Below are positions 1 through 8,648 of a stretch of DNA of 64,000 nt, piece by piece; position 1 is the stretch's first letter, and each line of letters begins with the position of its first letter. The notes under the pieces were generated by a model. The model saw nothing but the letters and a program-made list of their open reading frames with translations, was not told where the DNA came from and did no database searches. Both the position numbers and the translations under genes were made by a program. The stretch is from positions 1,984,001 to 2,048,000 of the forward strand of contig NZ_CP151273.1 of the NCBI RefSeq assembly GCF_038237375.1. Direction: 5' to 3'. The DNA comes from Alcaligenes sp. SDU_A2. Lineage in GTDB: Bacteria > Pseudomonadota > Gammaproteobacteria > Burkholderiales > Burkholderiaceae_B.

Positions 1-1
1 G

Positions 2-172
2 CTGGGTTCCGTTGGCGAAGTTCTGGCCGTGGACCGGCTTGGGCAAGGATACGCCCTGATACAGGGCGAACGCTGGCATTTTGAAAGCAACGACGCGCTG
101 CAACCGGGCCAGCGTGTGGAAGTCATTGCCGTGCAGGGTCTGACCCTTAAAGTCCAACGCCTGCGCCCCTGA
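2..172 (+). CDS. NfeD-family protein, C-terminal part (gene cut by window start)
   Basis: The open frame enters from the left edge and ends at TGA 170-172, giving the last 56 residues. These show the pattern of the NfeD C-terminal OB-fold: Gly-Ser-Val-Gly-Glu-Val, then Ile-Gln-Gly-Glu-Arg-Trp, then Pro-Gly-Gln-Arg-Val-Glu-Val, then Gly-Leu-Thr-Leu-Lys-Val. NfeD proteins are membrane-anchored partners of SPFH/stomatin proteins. The slipin gene starts 18 bases downstream, which is the classic NfeD-slipin pair. The membrane and protease parts, if present, lie outside the window, so the subtype cannot be decided. Confidence 0.8.
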   Translation: MGSVGEVLAVDRLGQGYALIQGERWHFESNDALQPGQRVEVIAVQGLTLKVQRLRP

Positions 173-190
173 GCCTGCAAGGAGAACCGT

Positions 191-1012
191 ATGTTTTATT
201 ACGATGCCAATCTGGGCTATATCCTGATCCTGTTCCTGGTCTTTGTGGTGCTGATCAAATCGGTGCGCGTGTTGCGCGAATACCAACGCGCCGTGGTATT
301 TACGCTGGGCCGTTTTACGGCTGTGCGCGGCCCCGGCCTGATTTTGGTCATTCCTTTCCTGCAGCAGATCGTGCGGGTGGATTTGCGCGTGGTCACCATG
401 GATGTGCCGGCGCAGGACGTGATCTCGCGCGATAACATTTCCGTGAAGGTCAATGCTGTGCTGTACTTTAAGGTGGTTGCGCCGGAAAAGGCGATTATTC
501 AGGTTGAAAACTATCTGAACGCCACCAGCCAGTTGGCGCAGACTACCTTGCGTGCCGTGCTGGGCAAGCACGAACTGGACGATATGCTGTCCGAGCGGGA
601 AAAGCTGAATCTGGACATACAGCGTATTCTGGACGAGCAGACCGACTCCTGGGGCATTAAAGTCACCAATGTCGAAATCAAGCATATCGATCTGAACGAC
701 ACAATGGTACGCGCCATTGCCCGCCAGGCCGAGGCCGAACGCGAACGACGCGCCAAGGTCATCCATGCCGACGGCGAGCGGCAGGCGGCTGAAGCCTTGC
801 GCGAGGCCGCGCATGTGTTGTCCACCCAGCCTAGCGCCATGCAATTGCGCTATCTGCAAACCCTGACGCAGATTGCAGGCGATAAAAGCAACACCATCGT
901 CTTTCCGTTGCCGGTGGACTTGCTCAAAGGCTTGATGGGCATGCAAGAACCCAGTTCCCGGGCCGATGCACGCCATCCGCAAGACCTGGACCCTCCGATT
1001 AATCCTTCCTAG
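191..1012 (+). CDS. Slipin / SPFH (stomatin-like) membrane protein
   Basis: 273 residues. A hydrophobic N-terminal segment (about residues 8-25) is followed by an SPFH/band-7 domain (about 27-190) with the usual Glu-Tyr-Gln-Arg-Ala-Val-Val-Phe and Gly-Pro-Gly-Leu features. A charged helical stretch rich in Ala, Glu and Arg (about 175-205) follows, of the kind that drives oligomerisation in this family. A GGAG ribosome site precedes the ATG. The protein probably forms membrane scaffolds with the upstream NfeD protein; a precise function is not established for most bacterial slipins. The C-terminal tail after about residue 250 is polar and probably disordered. Confidence 0.9.
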   Translation: MFYYDANLGYILILFLVFVVLIKSVRVLREYQRAVVFTLGRFTAVRGPGLILVIPFLQQIVRVDLRVVTMDVPAQDVISRDNISVKVNAVLYFKVVAPEKAIIQVENYLNATSQLAQTTLRAVLGKHELDDMLSEREKLNLDIQRILDEQTDSWGIKVTNVEIKHIDLNDTMVRAIARQAEAERERRAKVIHADGERQAAEALREAAHVLSTQPSAMQLRYLQTLTQIAGDKSNTIVFPLPVDLLKGLMGMQEPSSRADARHPQDLDPPINPS

Positions 1013-1016
1013 TTTT

Positions 1017-2192
1017 ATGATTACAAGAAGAAATTTCAGTATTAAATGTGCGCTGACCGGTTTGCTGCTGGGCTTGTCTCAGCTGGTGCCGGTCAGTGCC
1101 CTGGCGCAAGCGGTGCCAGCCGTCGTCGGCCCCGCTGTATCGACCGAGGTGCTGGCTTCGGGCCTGGAACATCCTTGGTCCCTGGCCTTTTTGCCGCGCA
1201 ATGCGGGCATTCTGATTACCGAACGCCCGGGCCGTCTGCGCCTGTGGACCGCTGACAAAGGTTTGTCTGAACCGATTGCAGGCCTACCCAAGGTACACGC
1301 TGTAGGGCAGGGGGGCTTGTTGGATGTGCTGCTGGCCCCCGATTTTTTCCGCAGCCGGCGTATTTATTTGGCCTATGCGGAGCGGCGCGACAAGCAGGTG
1401 TCCGCAACGACGGTAGGCTATGGCGTGCTCTCGTCTGATCGGACGCGCATCGACGCTTTCCGGCCTATCTTTCGCCAGGAGCCGGCGTTGTCTACAGGCT
1501 TGCATTATGGCGCGCGCATGGCTTTTGACCCGGGCGGACGTGACCTGTACATCGCGCTAGGCGAAAATAATCAGCGTCTGGCGGCCCAGCAACTGGACCA
1601 TCTGCAAGGCAAAGTGGTGCGGCTGCGGCCCGACGGCTCGGTCCCCAGAGACAATCCTTTGCGCAGCAATCGTCAGGCCAGGGCCGAAATCTGGAGCTAT
1701 GGCCATCGTAATCCGCAAGGCATGGCCTGGAATCCCTGGACTCAAGAATTATGGGTGGCCGAACATGGCCCGCAGGGCGGGGACGAGCTCAACCGTATCC
1801 AGCGCGGTGCCAATTATGGCTGGCCTCTGGCCACACATGGCATCAATTACAATGGGCAGCCCATCCCAGAGGCGCAGGCCAGCGCAATGGCCGGCTTGAC
1901 CGAACCTTTTCATTACTGGCCCGTGTCCCCGGCCATCAGCGGACTGGCGTTCTACGACCATGATCAGGTGCCGGCCTGGCGACACAGTGTTTTTGTCGGC
2001 GCGCTGAAAGAACAGGCCTTGATCCGTTTGCAACTGGACGAGGAGGACGGCCATGTGCTGGGAGAAGAGCGCCTGCTGCACAATCTGGGCGCACGTATTC
2101 GTGATGTGCGCGTGGGTCCAGATGGATTTCTGTATGTCCTGACCGATGAGCCGCAAGGGCAATTGTTGCGTGTGCGGGCCCGATCACGTTAA
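1017..2192 (+). CDS. PQQ-dependent aldose sugar dehydrogenase (YliI-like), exported
   Basis: 391 residues from the ATG at 1017; a longer frame opens at 966 but overlaps the slipin gene. The N-terminus has Arg-Arg-Asn-Phe, then a hydrophobic stretch and Ala-Leu-Ala-Gln, compatible with a Tat or Sec signal. The mature part is the six-bladed beta-propeller of soluble glucose/aldose sugar dehydrogenases, with His-Pro-Trp-Ser-Leu near the start, Gly-His-Arg-Asn-Pro-Gln-Gly, and Glu-His-Gly-Pro-Gln-Gly-Gly-Asp-Glu-Leu-Asn. Such enzymes oxidise sugars in the periplasm using PQQ. No PQQ biosynthesis genes are in the window, so the cofactor source and substrate are unknown. Confidence 0.88.
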   Translation: MITRRNFSIKCALTGLLLGLSQLVPVSALAQAVPAVVGPAVSTEVLASGLEHPWSLAFLPRNAGILITERPGRLRLWTADKGLSEPIAGLPKVHAVGQGGLLDVLLAPDFFRSRRIYLAYAERRDKQVSATTVGYGVLSSDRTRIDAFRPIFRQEPALSTGLHYGARMAFDPGGRDLYIALGENNQRLAAQQLDHLQGKVVRLRPDGSVPRDNPLRSNRQARAEIWSYGHRNPQGMAWNPWTQELWVAEHGPQGGDELNRIQRGANYGWPLATHGINYNGQPIPEAQASAMAGLTEPFHYWPVSPAISGLAFYDHDQVPAWRHSVFVGALKEQALIRLQLDEEDGHVLGEERLLHNLGARIRDVRVGPDGFLYVLTDEPQGQLLRVRARSR

Positions 2193-2214
2193 GGCTGTCC
2201 GGAGCGTGGTGTTC

Positions 2215-3291
2215 TTAATCTGCATCCACGCGGTGGTCGGAGCGCAATAGTACATACAAGGCGATCGGAGCTCCCACCAGTCCAATGACAGCGTTAAGGT
2301 GCAGGACGTGGCGGCTCCAGGGCAGATGAACCACCAGGTCGGCGGCTAACCCTAAAGCCGCACCAATGAGCCCGGCCGCAGGCAGCAAGACACGATGGTT
2401 GGCAGAGCGCACTGCGGCACGTGCCAGTTGGGCGCTGACCAGTCCTAAAAAGGCAACCGGTCCGCAAAAGGCCGATACCAGGCCGCAGAGCCATGCTGCC
2501 GCAAATAGACCACCCCGCTTGGCCAGGGTGACGTTGACTCCCAGAGAGCCAGCATAACGTTCACCCAGCAGTAAGGCATTCAGTGGCTTAATCAGCACCA
2601 CGCTGCCCAGCAGTCCTGCCGCAAGACCGGGTATCAGAATCATCAACTGCTGCCGAGTGGCCCCCGCAAAACTGGCGTCGTCCCATACTTTGAAGGCCCG
2701 TGCCTGGGTTTCATCAATAAAATGCATCAGCACGCTGATCAGCCCCACAGCAAGGTAGCCCAGCATCAGCCCTACAATCAACAGGGTGACCACGCCGATG
2801 CGGCGTGACAATAACGCGAGCACGGACAAGACCAGGGCCGACCCGGCAATGGCCGCGATAGCAGCGCCGATGTCCCCGAATACGCCCAGACGCAGCAGTA
2901 CGGTATTTCCTGCAACCGCCGCGAAGGTAACGAGCAGGGCGGTGCCCAGGCGAGCGCCATGCACAATACTCAGTACGAACGGATCTGCCAAAGGATTACG
3001 AAACAAGGTCTGCAGGATCAGCCCCGCAACGCCTAGGGCGGCTCCAGAAAACAGCGCATTGAGTGTGCGAGGCATGCGAAAACCTACGACGATGTCGGCC
3101 CAGGCGGGATTGTCCACGGGAACACCGCCGATCAGAGATTGCCAGACAGCGGGCAGGGGGATGGCGATCGCCCCGATTGACAATTCGGCCATCAGTAAAA
3201 TGGCAATAGCGGATACGAGTGCCCCAAAGAGCACGATGTGCCGCAGTGGGGCGCGGGCAAGCTTGGGCATAGGGGATGCAACGGGGGTCAT
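2215..3291 (-). CDS. FecCD/BtuC-type metal-chelate ABC transporter permease
   Basis: 358 residues, with about nine to ten predicted membrane helices and the FecCD-family signature region (Gly-Phe-Arg-Met-Pro-Arg-Thr near residue 70, Asn-Pro-Leu-Ala-Asp-Pro near residue 110). It forms the inner-membrane channel for a metal-chelate importer. Its ATG overlaps the TGA of the binding-protein gene in an ATGA (3288-3291), so it is the last gene of a four-gene coupled operon. The gene order receptor-ATPase-binding protein-permease, with an upstream Zur-like site, points to a zinc-related rather than ferric substrate; that is an inference. Confidence 0.92.
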   Translation of the reverse strand: MTPVASPMPKLARAPLRHIVLFGALVSAIAILLMAELSIGAIAIPLPAVWQSLIGGVPVDNPAWADIVVGFRMPRTLNALFSGAALGVAGLILQTLFRNPLADPFVLSIVHGARLGTALLVTFAAVAGNTVLLRLGVFGDIGAAIAAIAGSALVLSVLALLSRRIGVVTLLIVGLMLGYLAVGLISVLMHFIDETQARAFKVWDDASFAGATRQQLMILIPGLAAGLLGSVVLIKPLNALLLGERYAGSLGVNVTLAKRGGLFAAAWLCGLVSAFCGPVAFLGLVSAQLARAAVRSANHRVLLPAAGLIGAALGLAADLVVHLPWSRHVLHLNAVIGLVGAPIALYVLLRSDHRVDAD

Positions 3292-4523
3292 GGCAGCTTC
3301 CGGATAAATCGCAATTCGTCGTCCTTTAGGGCGAGCCGTTCAGGGTGCAGGGCCGAGATGGCTTCTGCCAACTGTATATGGGGTGTGGTCATAGACTGGT
3401 CGTGAAAGGGATAGACCCAGGCACCCGAATAGCCACGATCCCAGGCGTAGACCTGCCGTGTTATGGCGGGCTGGAATGCGCCGTGCAAGGCGTTGGAGGC
3501 AATCAAAGATTGCACGCTGCGTTGCCCGCCCAATGTGCCTAACCAACGATTCGCTTGCGCGGCATGTGCGTAGACTTTTTCAATGGGCAGGTAGATCAGG
3601 CTGCTGGTTTGACCATCGGCCAGGACATAGTGTCCGCCGGCATCATGAATCAATTGGGCGCTGTGGTTATGTGAGCCGTGGGTTTCAAACACGTCCCGTC
3701 CAGCGGCAAAACCGGTCATGACAGAGGGGCGGTGCTCGACATTGCTCACCAAAGCCTGCCATTGGCGGTACTGTTGTTCGATCTGTTCAAATTTCTGCTC
3801 GGCCACCGCCTCGCGGTTGGCCATGACGGCCAGCAGCTTGATCCATTCCGCCCGCCCTAATGGATGCGTTTCGTGATGGTCCGCCTGTGCAATGGCGCGA
3901 ACTCCTAATTCCCATAGCCGGGGGTGCAGGTTGCCCGCCGGATACGCCGAATAAAAGCTGAGGTACACATCCGGCCGTACGGCCATGACTTGTTCAATTG
4001 TGGCGTGGCCATGCCCCCACATGTCATGCACCAGTCCCAGGGCCACCCGTTCGCGAATCGAAGCGACCGATATGCTGCGTGTGTTTTCGGCTCCGTACAG
4101 ACGATCCACCAGCCCGAGTTCATCCAGCGCGCCCAGCATGGCAGAATTGCCCGTGACCAACCGCTGAATCGGGACCAGCACTACCGGCGTATGGGGTCGA
4201 TGTTTGGGTATGGGAGTTCCGCACTGGACGAATAGGTATTCCAGAACCTCGCCCTTGGCGACGCTGGGGGTGAATCGAACCCGCTTATAGTGCAGGCCAT
4301 ACTCGATCTGCAATTGAGTGGAGTGCCGGAATTGGGTTTTTTCGGGGAAATAGTCCACGTCCGGCCGATAGTCGGCCACGCAAGCGGAGTCCAAGTTCCG
4401 TGCCGGTGGCTGGCCGCCCAGCGCGCGCGCTGGCCACGGTATTTTCGCCTCTGGCGCAATCGGCATGCATCCGGCCATGCACAGCATCAGCCCGATTGCA
4501 AATACGGCGTAGCGTGCTTTCAT
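3288..4523 (-). CDS. Periplasmic metal-chelate binding lipoprotein of the ABC importer (TroA/BtuF fold)
   Basis: 411 residues from the ATG at 4523, chosen because it overlaps the ATPase stop codon as ATGA (4520-4523). A lipobox (Leu-Met-Leu-Cys-Met-Ala-Gly-Cys) follows a short signal peptide, so it should be an acylated periplasmic protein. The remaining sequence fits the periplasmic binding protein family of siderophore and cobalamin importers, with Val-Met-Ala-Val-Arg-Pro-Asp-Val midway. It is longer than typical FepB/BtuF proteins and carries an N-terminal extension of about 60-80 residues with several Tyr and Asp. Many His and Trp residues may contact metal or ligand; the ligand is unknown. 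Confidence 0.87.
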   Translation of the reverse strand: MKARYAVFAIGLMLCMAGCMPIAPEAKIPWPARALGGQPPARNLDSACVADYRPDVDYFPEKTQFRHSTQLQIEYGLHYKRVRFTPSVAKGEVLEYLFVQCGTPIPKHRPHTPVVLVPIQRLVTGNSAMLGALDELGLVDRLYGAENTRSISVASIRERVALGLVHDMWGHGHATIEQVMAVRPDVYLSFYSAYPAGNLHPRLWELGVRAIAQADHHETHPLGRAEWIKLLAVMANREAVAEQKFEQIEQQYRQWQALVSNVEHRPSVMTGFAAGRDVFETHGSHNHSAQLIHDAGGHYVLADGQTSSLIYLPIEKVYAHAAQANRWLGTLGGQRSVQSLIASNALHGAFQPAITRQVYAWDRGYSGAWVYPFHDQSMTTPHIQLAEAISALHPERLALKDDELRFIRKLP

Positions 4524-5524
4524 GATGGCACGGCGACGTTGTGATGAGCGGCCGGGCGATGACGCAGATAGTCCACCAGAGGGCCTAACGTATGAAATTG
4601 AACCGTAGGAAGGTTCGGAGCGTGGACGACATACCCGGCATCCTGGACGCGTACAGCGGTATCGGCATCGTGGCTGATGCGATAGCCCGCCCGCTGCAAT
4701 GCGCGCCGCGCCCATACCCATGCCATGCCCTCGCCTTCCAGGCGAATTGGCGGGCCACCCTCGCGCCCCATACGCAATTGGCCGCTTTCCAGGTCAAAAG
4801 CCAGTCCTTCAGAAGCGAACGCGCTGGCTAATTGACCATGCAAGGCCAGGTCTTCGGGCGCGCCGACGTGCATGGTGCGCTGGCCATCGATCAGCCAAAG
4901 TGTATCCGCATAGCGCAGCGCCAATTCCAGGTCGTGTGTCGACAAGAGAATGGCCAGTTGGCGTCGACGTGACAAGTCCAGGAGTAACTGCATGATTTCG
5001 ATGCGGCGCGGCAGGTCCAGAAATGCCGTGGCCTCGTCCAAGACTAAGACGTCGGTGTGTTGCGCAAGCGCGCGGGCGATCATGATCCGTTGGCGTTCGC
5101 CGTCCGACATGTGCGATATGCGTCGTTCAGCCAGCGCAAGGGCTCCGGTCTGTTCCAATGCGTGTTGAACATGGGCCTGATCCGTTGCATGCAGTTTTGC
5201 GCTCCATCCTATGTGTGGGTAGCGGCCCAGTTGAACCAGTTCGCGCCCGCTCATTGGCGATGCCGTCATCTTTTCTGTCAAGACAACGGCCAAGCGTTGC
5301 GCCCGTTCCACGGCGGATAAGGCCGTGATGGTCTGGCAACCCAGGCAAACCTTACCGGAAAGAGTCTCTTGCATGCCGCAGAGTGTACGGATCAGTGTGG
5401 ATTTTCCGACCCCATTTGCGCCAATCAAACACACAAAATCCCCTGGCTGCAGATCGATACTGACAGGCCCCAACAAGGGGCGGCCCGCGTATCCGGCGAC
5501 GAGCTCGTGTGCGCTAAGACTCAT
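4520..5524 (-). CDS. ABC transporter ATP-binding protein of the metal-chelate importer
   Basis: 334 residues. Walker A is Gly-Ala-Asn-Gly-Val-Gly-Lys-Ser-Thr (about residue 34), the signature motif is Met-Ser-Asp-Gly-Glu (instead of LSGGQ), and Walker B is Val-Leu-Val-Leu-Asp-Glu-Ala-Thr, with the switch His in Ser-Thr-His-Asp. This is the FecE/FhuC/BtuD group. The protein continues about 70-80 residues beyond the usual end of such ATPases; the extension is of unknown role. The ATG overlaps the receptor stop codon (ATGA at 5521-5524), so it is coupled to the upstream gene. Confidence 0.93.
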   Translation of the reverse strand: MSLSAHELVAGYAGRPLLGPVSIDLQPGDFVCLIGANGVGKSTLIRTLCGMQETLSGKVCLGCQTITALSAVERAQRLAVVLTEKMTASPMSGRELVQLGRYPHIGWSAKLHATDQAHVQHALEQTGALALAERRISHMSDGERQRIMIARALAQHTDVLVLDEATAFLDLPRRIEIMQLLLDLSRRRQLAILLSTHDLELALRYADTLWLIDGQRTMHVGAPEDLALHGQLASAFASEGLAFDLESGQLRMGREGGPPIRLEGEGMAWVWARRALQRAGYRISHDADTAVRVQDAGYVVHAPNLPTVQFHTLGPLVDYLRHRPAAHHNVAVPS

Positions 5525-7641
5525 TGGAATGCTAAGCCCAGAGTGGCATAGATGCTGCGCGGCGCGCCCGGATAGCTGGGTACAAAGGCACCACCTGACT
5601 CGTAGTATCGGCGATTGCTTAAATTTTGGACCATCAATTGGAATTTGTGGCGGCGGGCGGGGCCAAAGCGGTAAATCGCGTTCGCATCCCAGCGTATAAA
5701 CGAAGGCAGTTCAAAGCTATTGGCGGTATCGGCTTGGCGTGCGTCTACATAGGTTGCCCCTAGCCCCAGGCTCCAGCCACTGGCGGCACCGGCCAGGTCG
5801 TAACTGCTCCAGAAACTGGCGCTGCGCCGGGGGGCATTGGTCAGTTGTTTGCCGACCATCGCCGGATCGCTGTCTTGGGTGATCTGGGCATTCATGTGCG
5901 AATAGCTGGCCAACAAACGCCATTGGGCGCTGATGGAGAAAGGGACATCAATTTCCCAGCCACGGCTGCGCTGTTCGCCTACCTGAATGACATAGCTAAA
6001 ATCCTGGGGGTCGGCAACGACACCGTTGGTTCGACGAATATCAAACAGGGCGATTGTGGGCTCTAGACGTCCGTCCAGCAGGCTGAATTTGGCACCCAGT
6101 TCCATTTGTTCGCCGCGCGATGGTTTGGGCAAACCGCCGTTGCGCAACATGCCCGTGGAGGGCTCGGTCAGGAAGGAACGGGCCCAACTGCTATAAAGGG
6201 AAACTGTCTCATGGGGTGTCCAGGTCAAGCCAATACGCGGCGAGAATGCCCGATCGGTGCGTGCCAGTTCCGACTGGACAGGCAAATACTGCGACAGGGC
6301 CTTGCTGCGGGACTGGTCGTAACGTCCCCCCAGCAAGACACGCCATTGCTTGTTAAGCTCAATTTCATTTTGCAGATACAAGCCGAAACTCGTGCTGCGG
6401 TAGCGCGAGGCGTCATACGGTGTGAGCGGACCTGTTGCGATCCCATGGCGCGGATTGTACAAACTGATAGGCAGGTTGACGGGGAAGCCGGACTGATTGG
6501 CGTACGCATCGGCGGTGTAATCCCATTCGTCCTGATTCACATCGGCACCGATCAATATCCGGTGGCCGACTGAGCCGGTCTGGATGCGTCGCGACACTTC
6601 GGCCATGATGGTCGTATCAGTTTGCTTGTCGCGGCTATGCTGCTTGCGACGGTTAACCTGGGGGTCGGCCATGTTTGCGCCACTAATCGGACGAAAACCA
6701 TAGGGATACCAGTGTGCGTCCGACTTGGCCCAGGACGCCAGGATGCCAGAATGTAATTGCCAGCCATTCTCAAACTGATGATCAAGCACCAAGGAAACCA
6801 GGGCGCTTTCGGTCAACAGGCGTGCGTCGCGTTCCGCATAGTTGTTCTCGATCGGTACGTCCAGAAAAAGCGGGCTGTTGCCGAAACCACGGTCAAACGA
6901 CGATTTCTTACGGCCGAGTTCCGCTTCAAAGGTCAAGCGCGTTTGTGGCGATAAGTTCCATTGCAGCACCGGAGAGACAAATAAAGAATCGCCATGCACA
7001 AAATCGCGAAAGCTCTGTGTGCGCTGTGTCGATCCGGTGATGCGATAGCCAAGTGTTTCATTCAGGGGGCCGGACATGTCAAAGGTTGTCCGGTAAAAAT
7101 CGTGGCTGCCGGCCGTCAGCTCGATCTGCGTTTCTTGCTGTTCCAGCGGTTTTTTCGTGACCAGATTGACGACTCCACCGGGCTCGAACCGGCCATACAG
7201 CGTGGAGACCGGCCCTTTAAGCACTTCGATCTGTTCGATATTGACCAGTTCATCGACGGGGATAAACACGCTGCGGCGAAAGCCATTTTTTAAATTGGCC
7301 GAGGTGACAAAGCCGCGCAGTCTGAAGCGGTCGTTGCTGCCCCCCCAGCCCACTTGTGGCGTCAGGCCCGGTACGGTCCGCACGGCTTCACCCAAGGTCG
7401 TGACGCCGCGATCCTCGATTAATTCACGGGTTACGGTTTGGACGGTAAACGGTGTCTCTTTACTGAGCGTGTCTGTTTTATTGGCGCTTGGGGCCAGCGC
7501 ATCGCGATACACCCGTTCGCGGACACCGCTGATGGTAACAGCCTCTAAGTGTTGGACGCTGTGCTCCTGTGCGGTAAGGGAGCCGGGAACAGTAAAAAGT
7601 AGACTGCCGGAAAAAAGATAGCCGATAGCAGGGCGATTCAA
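5521..7641 (-). CDS. TonB-dependent outer-membrane receptor, first gene of a Zur-like regulated uptake operon
   Basis: 706 residues. The start is a TTG at 7641 with AAAGG seven bases upstream; no ATG in frame fits better. A signal peptide ends near Leu-Thr-Ala-Gln. The plug domain (about 50-160) has the receptor hallmark Ile-Glu-Gln-Ile-Glu-Val-Leu-Lys-Gly-Pro and Tyr-Gly-Arg-Phe-Glu-Pro-Gly-Gly-Val-Val-Asn, and the rest is a 22-strand barrel of the siderophore receptor (TIGR01783-like) type. The terminal residue is Gln rather than the usual aromatic. It should import a metal chelate across the outer membrane and hand it to the three downstream products. The same order occurs in Pseudomonas aeruginosa PA2911-PA2914, which I recall as zinc-starvation induced. 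Confidence 0.92.
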   Translation of the reverse strand: MNRPAIGYLFSGSLLFTVPGSLTAQEHSVQHLEAVTISGVRERVYRDALAPSANKTDTLSKETPFTVQTVTRELIEDRGVTTLGEAVRTVPGLTPQVGWGGSNDRFRLRGFVTSANLKNGFRRSVFIPVDELVNIEQIEVLKGPVSTLYGRFEPGGVVNLVTKKPLEQQETQIELTAGSHDFYRTTFDMSGPLNETLGYRITGSTQRTQSFRDFVHGDSLFVSPVLQWNLSPQTRLTFEAELGRKKSSFDRGFGNSPLFLDVPIENNYAERDARLLTESALVSLVLDHQFENGWQLHSGILASWAKSDAHWYPYGFRPISGANMADPQVNRRKQHSRDKQTDTTIMAEVSRRIQTGSVGHRILIGADVNQDEWDYTADAYANQSGFPVNLPISLYNPRHGIATGPLTPYDASRYRSTSFGLYLQNEIELNKQWRVLLGGRYDQSRSKALSQYLPVQSELARTDRAFSPRIGLTWTPHETVSLYSSWARSFLTEPSTGMLRNGGLPKPSRGEQMELGAKFSLLDGRLEPTIALFDIRRTNGVVADPQDFSYVIQVGEQRSRGWEIDVPFSISAQWRLLASYSHMNAQITQDSDPAMVGKQLTNAPRRSASFWSSYDLAGAASGWSLGLGATYVDARQADTANSFELPSFIRWDANAIYRFGPARRHKFQLMVQNLSNRRYYESGGAFVPSYPGAPRSIYATLGLAFQ

Positions 7642-7663
7642 GAGACAACCTTTCTAGAGAATA

Positions 7664-7694
7664 CCCCGTCGTGCGCAGTTAGCACACGACGGGG
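7664..7694 (-). promoter_or_regulatory. Strong stem-loop in the 5' leader of the TonB receptor operon
   Basis: Thirteen-base arms (one mismatch) CCCCGTCGTGCGC and GCACACGACGGGG enclose a five-base loop AGTTA. The hairpin ends about 23 bases before the TTG start, between the Zur-like site and the ribosome site. No run of T follows on either strand, so it is not a classical terminator. It could stabilise the messenger or control translation of the operon. Confidence 0.5.
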
Positions 7695-7786
7695 CGGATA
7701 CGTGTAAGCACGTATTTATTAAGGCGGCGTAGTGTCCCCCTGTGGGATAAGGGGACAGAGCGTAACGCGGTTTTTATGCCAAAAAT

Positions 7787-7809
7787 GTTATGTTATATCA
7801 TAACTATTA
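7787..7809. promoter_or_regulatory. Candidate Zur (zinc uptake regulator) operator
   Basis: The core GTTATATCATAAC (7792-7804) matches the proteobacterial Zur core GTTATA-W-TATAAC at all but one position, and ATG precedes it as in the consensus. The site is about 145 bases upstream of the TonB receptor start and inside a strongly AT-rich stretch. No other gene start is nearby on the receptor strand, and the divergent side has only the 3' end of the stress-protein gene. The assignment is by motif resemblance from memory, not by a scored search. Confidence 0.6.
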
Positions 7810-7910
7810 TATCGAGTAACTATCCTGATACAGCAAGCCTGGAAGGCGCGGGCGTTATGGGCCACGACACCAGGGGCGATGCAAGCGGGTGCTGCCCTAA
7901 GCACAAGCAA

Positions 7911-7951
7911 AAAAAACCGGCCCAGACATCGTGTGATGTCTGGGCCGGTTT
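7911..7951 (-). terminator. Rho-independent terminator of the universal stress protein gene
   Basis: Seventeen-base perfect arms (7914-7930 and 7935-7951) around loop GTGT are followed on the minus strand by a run of T. It lies 19 bases beyond the stop codon of the minus-strand stress-protein gene. Confidence 0.88.
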
Positions 7952-7969
7952 AGGGCCGAAGCAGGCTGT

Positions 7970-8395
7970 TTATTTAATCAGCGTAACAGGCACATGCACC
8001 AGGCTAAGTACTTTGGTGGTGACCGAACCGAGCACCAAGCCGGGCAGGGCGCTCAGGCCTCGGGTACCCATGACGATGTGGTCCACATTATTGCGCTCGG
8101 CATATTCTTTGATGGTTTGAGCGGCATTGCCGGCAATGATGTTTTCTTTGACGCGCAAGGATTTGTCGGCCAGAACGGAACGAGCTGGGATCAGGGCATT
8201 GTTACCTTCGTCCTGATAGTAGGCTTGCAGCACGTCGTCAGAGAAAAAGCGCTTGACGTTGCCCGACACGACTGGCGTAGGCGCGGCCAGCAGATGCAAG
8301 GTGGCGTCCGGGTTGTGCGCGATCATGGCGGCGGCGGCCTGCACGGCACGGGTGGAGGCGTCGGAGCCATCGACGGGGACGAGAACATTCAGCAT
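7970..8395 (-). CDS. Universal stress protein (UspA family)
   Basis: 141 residues, a single Usp domain. It begins with Val-Leu-Val-Pro-Val-Asp-Gly-Ser and has the ATP-binding pattern Gly-2x-Gly-9x-Gly-Ser (Gly-Thr-Arg-Gly ... Leu-Gly-Ser) near residues 110-125, followed by Val-Pro-Val-Thr at the end. Such proteins bind ATP and support survival during growth arrest or anoxia. An FNR/ANR-type palindrome lies 87 bases upstream, and a TACTGT -10-like box sits 32 bases from its centre as in class II FNR promoters, so oxygen-limited expression is likely. A terminator follows. Confidence 0.93.
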   Translation of the reverse strand: MLNVLVPVDGSDASTRAVQAAAAMIAHNPDATLHLLAAPTPVVSGNVKRFFSDDVLQAYYQDEGNNALIPARSVLADKSLRVKENIIAGNAAQTIKEYAERNNVDHIVMGTRGLSALPGLVLGSVTTKVLSLVHVPVTLIK

Positions 8396-8481
8396 AGATA
8401 CCTCTTGATTGGTGTTTGGCTATTGAAGTCTGAAGCACTTTGTTCTTGTATGAACAGTACCGAATAAGCAAACGGATATGC

Positions 8482-8495
8482 TTGATCGACATCAA
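8482..8495. promoter_or_regulatory. FNR/ANR-type binding site
   Basis: TTGATCGACATCAA is a perfect TTGAT-N4-ATCAA palindrome. It sits between the divergent universal stress protein (start 8395) and cytochrome c (start 8649) genes. For the stress gene a TACTGT box at 8454-8459 is centred 32 bases away, the spacing of a class II activator site; the match on the cytochrome side is less exact. Confidence 0.78.
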
Positions 8496-8648
8496 GGCAT
8501 ACAGTTATTTACGTAAAGCTGTTCTATCATACCCGTATGATCACTCAGTGAATGCCACATGAACACGCTTTATGTGGAGAATGACGCAGGTGCAGCATTC
8601 ACACGGACATTGTTTCGGTCCTGCGCCTGTTTTACAAGGGAGTACCCA

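Noticed and set aside
2215-7641. Fur-regulated ferric siderophore operon
   Set aside because: No convincing Fur box was found in the leader; the only good dyad fits Zur. Iron cannot be excluded.
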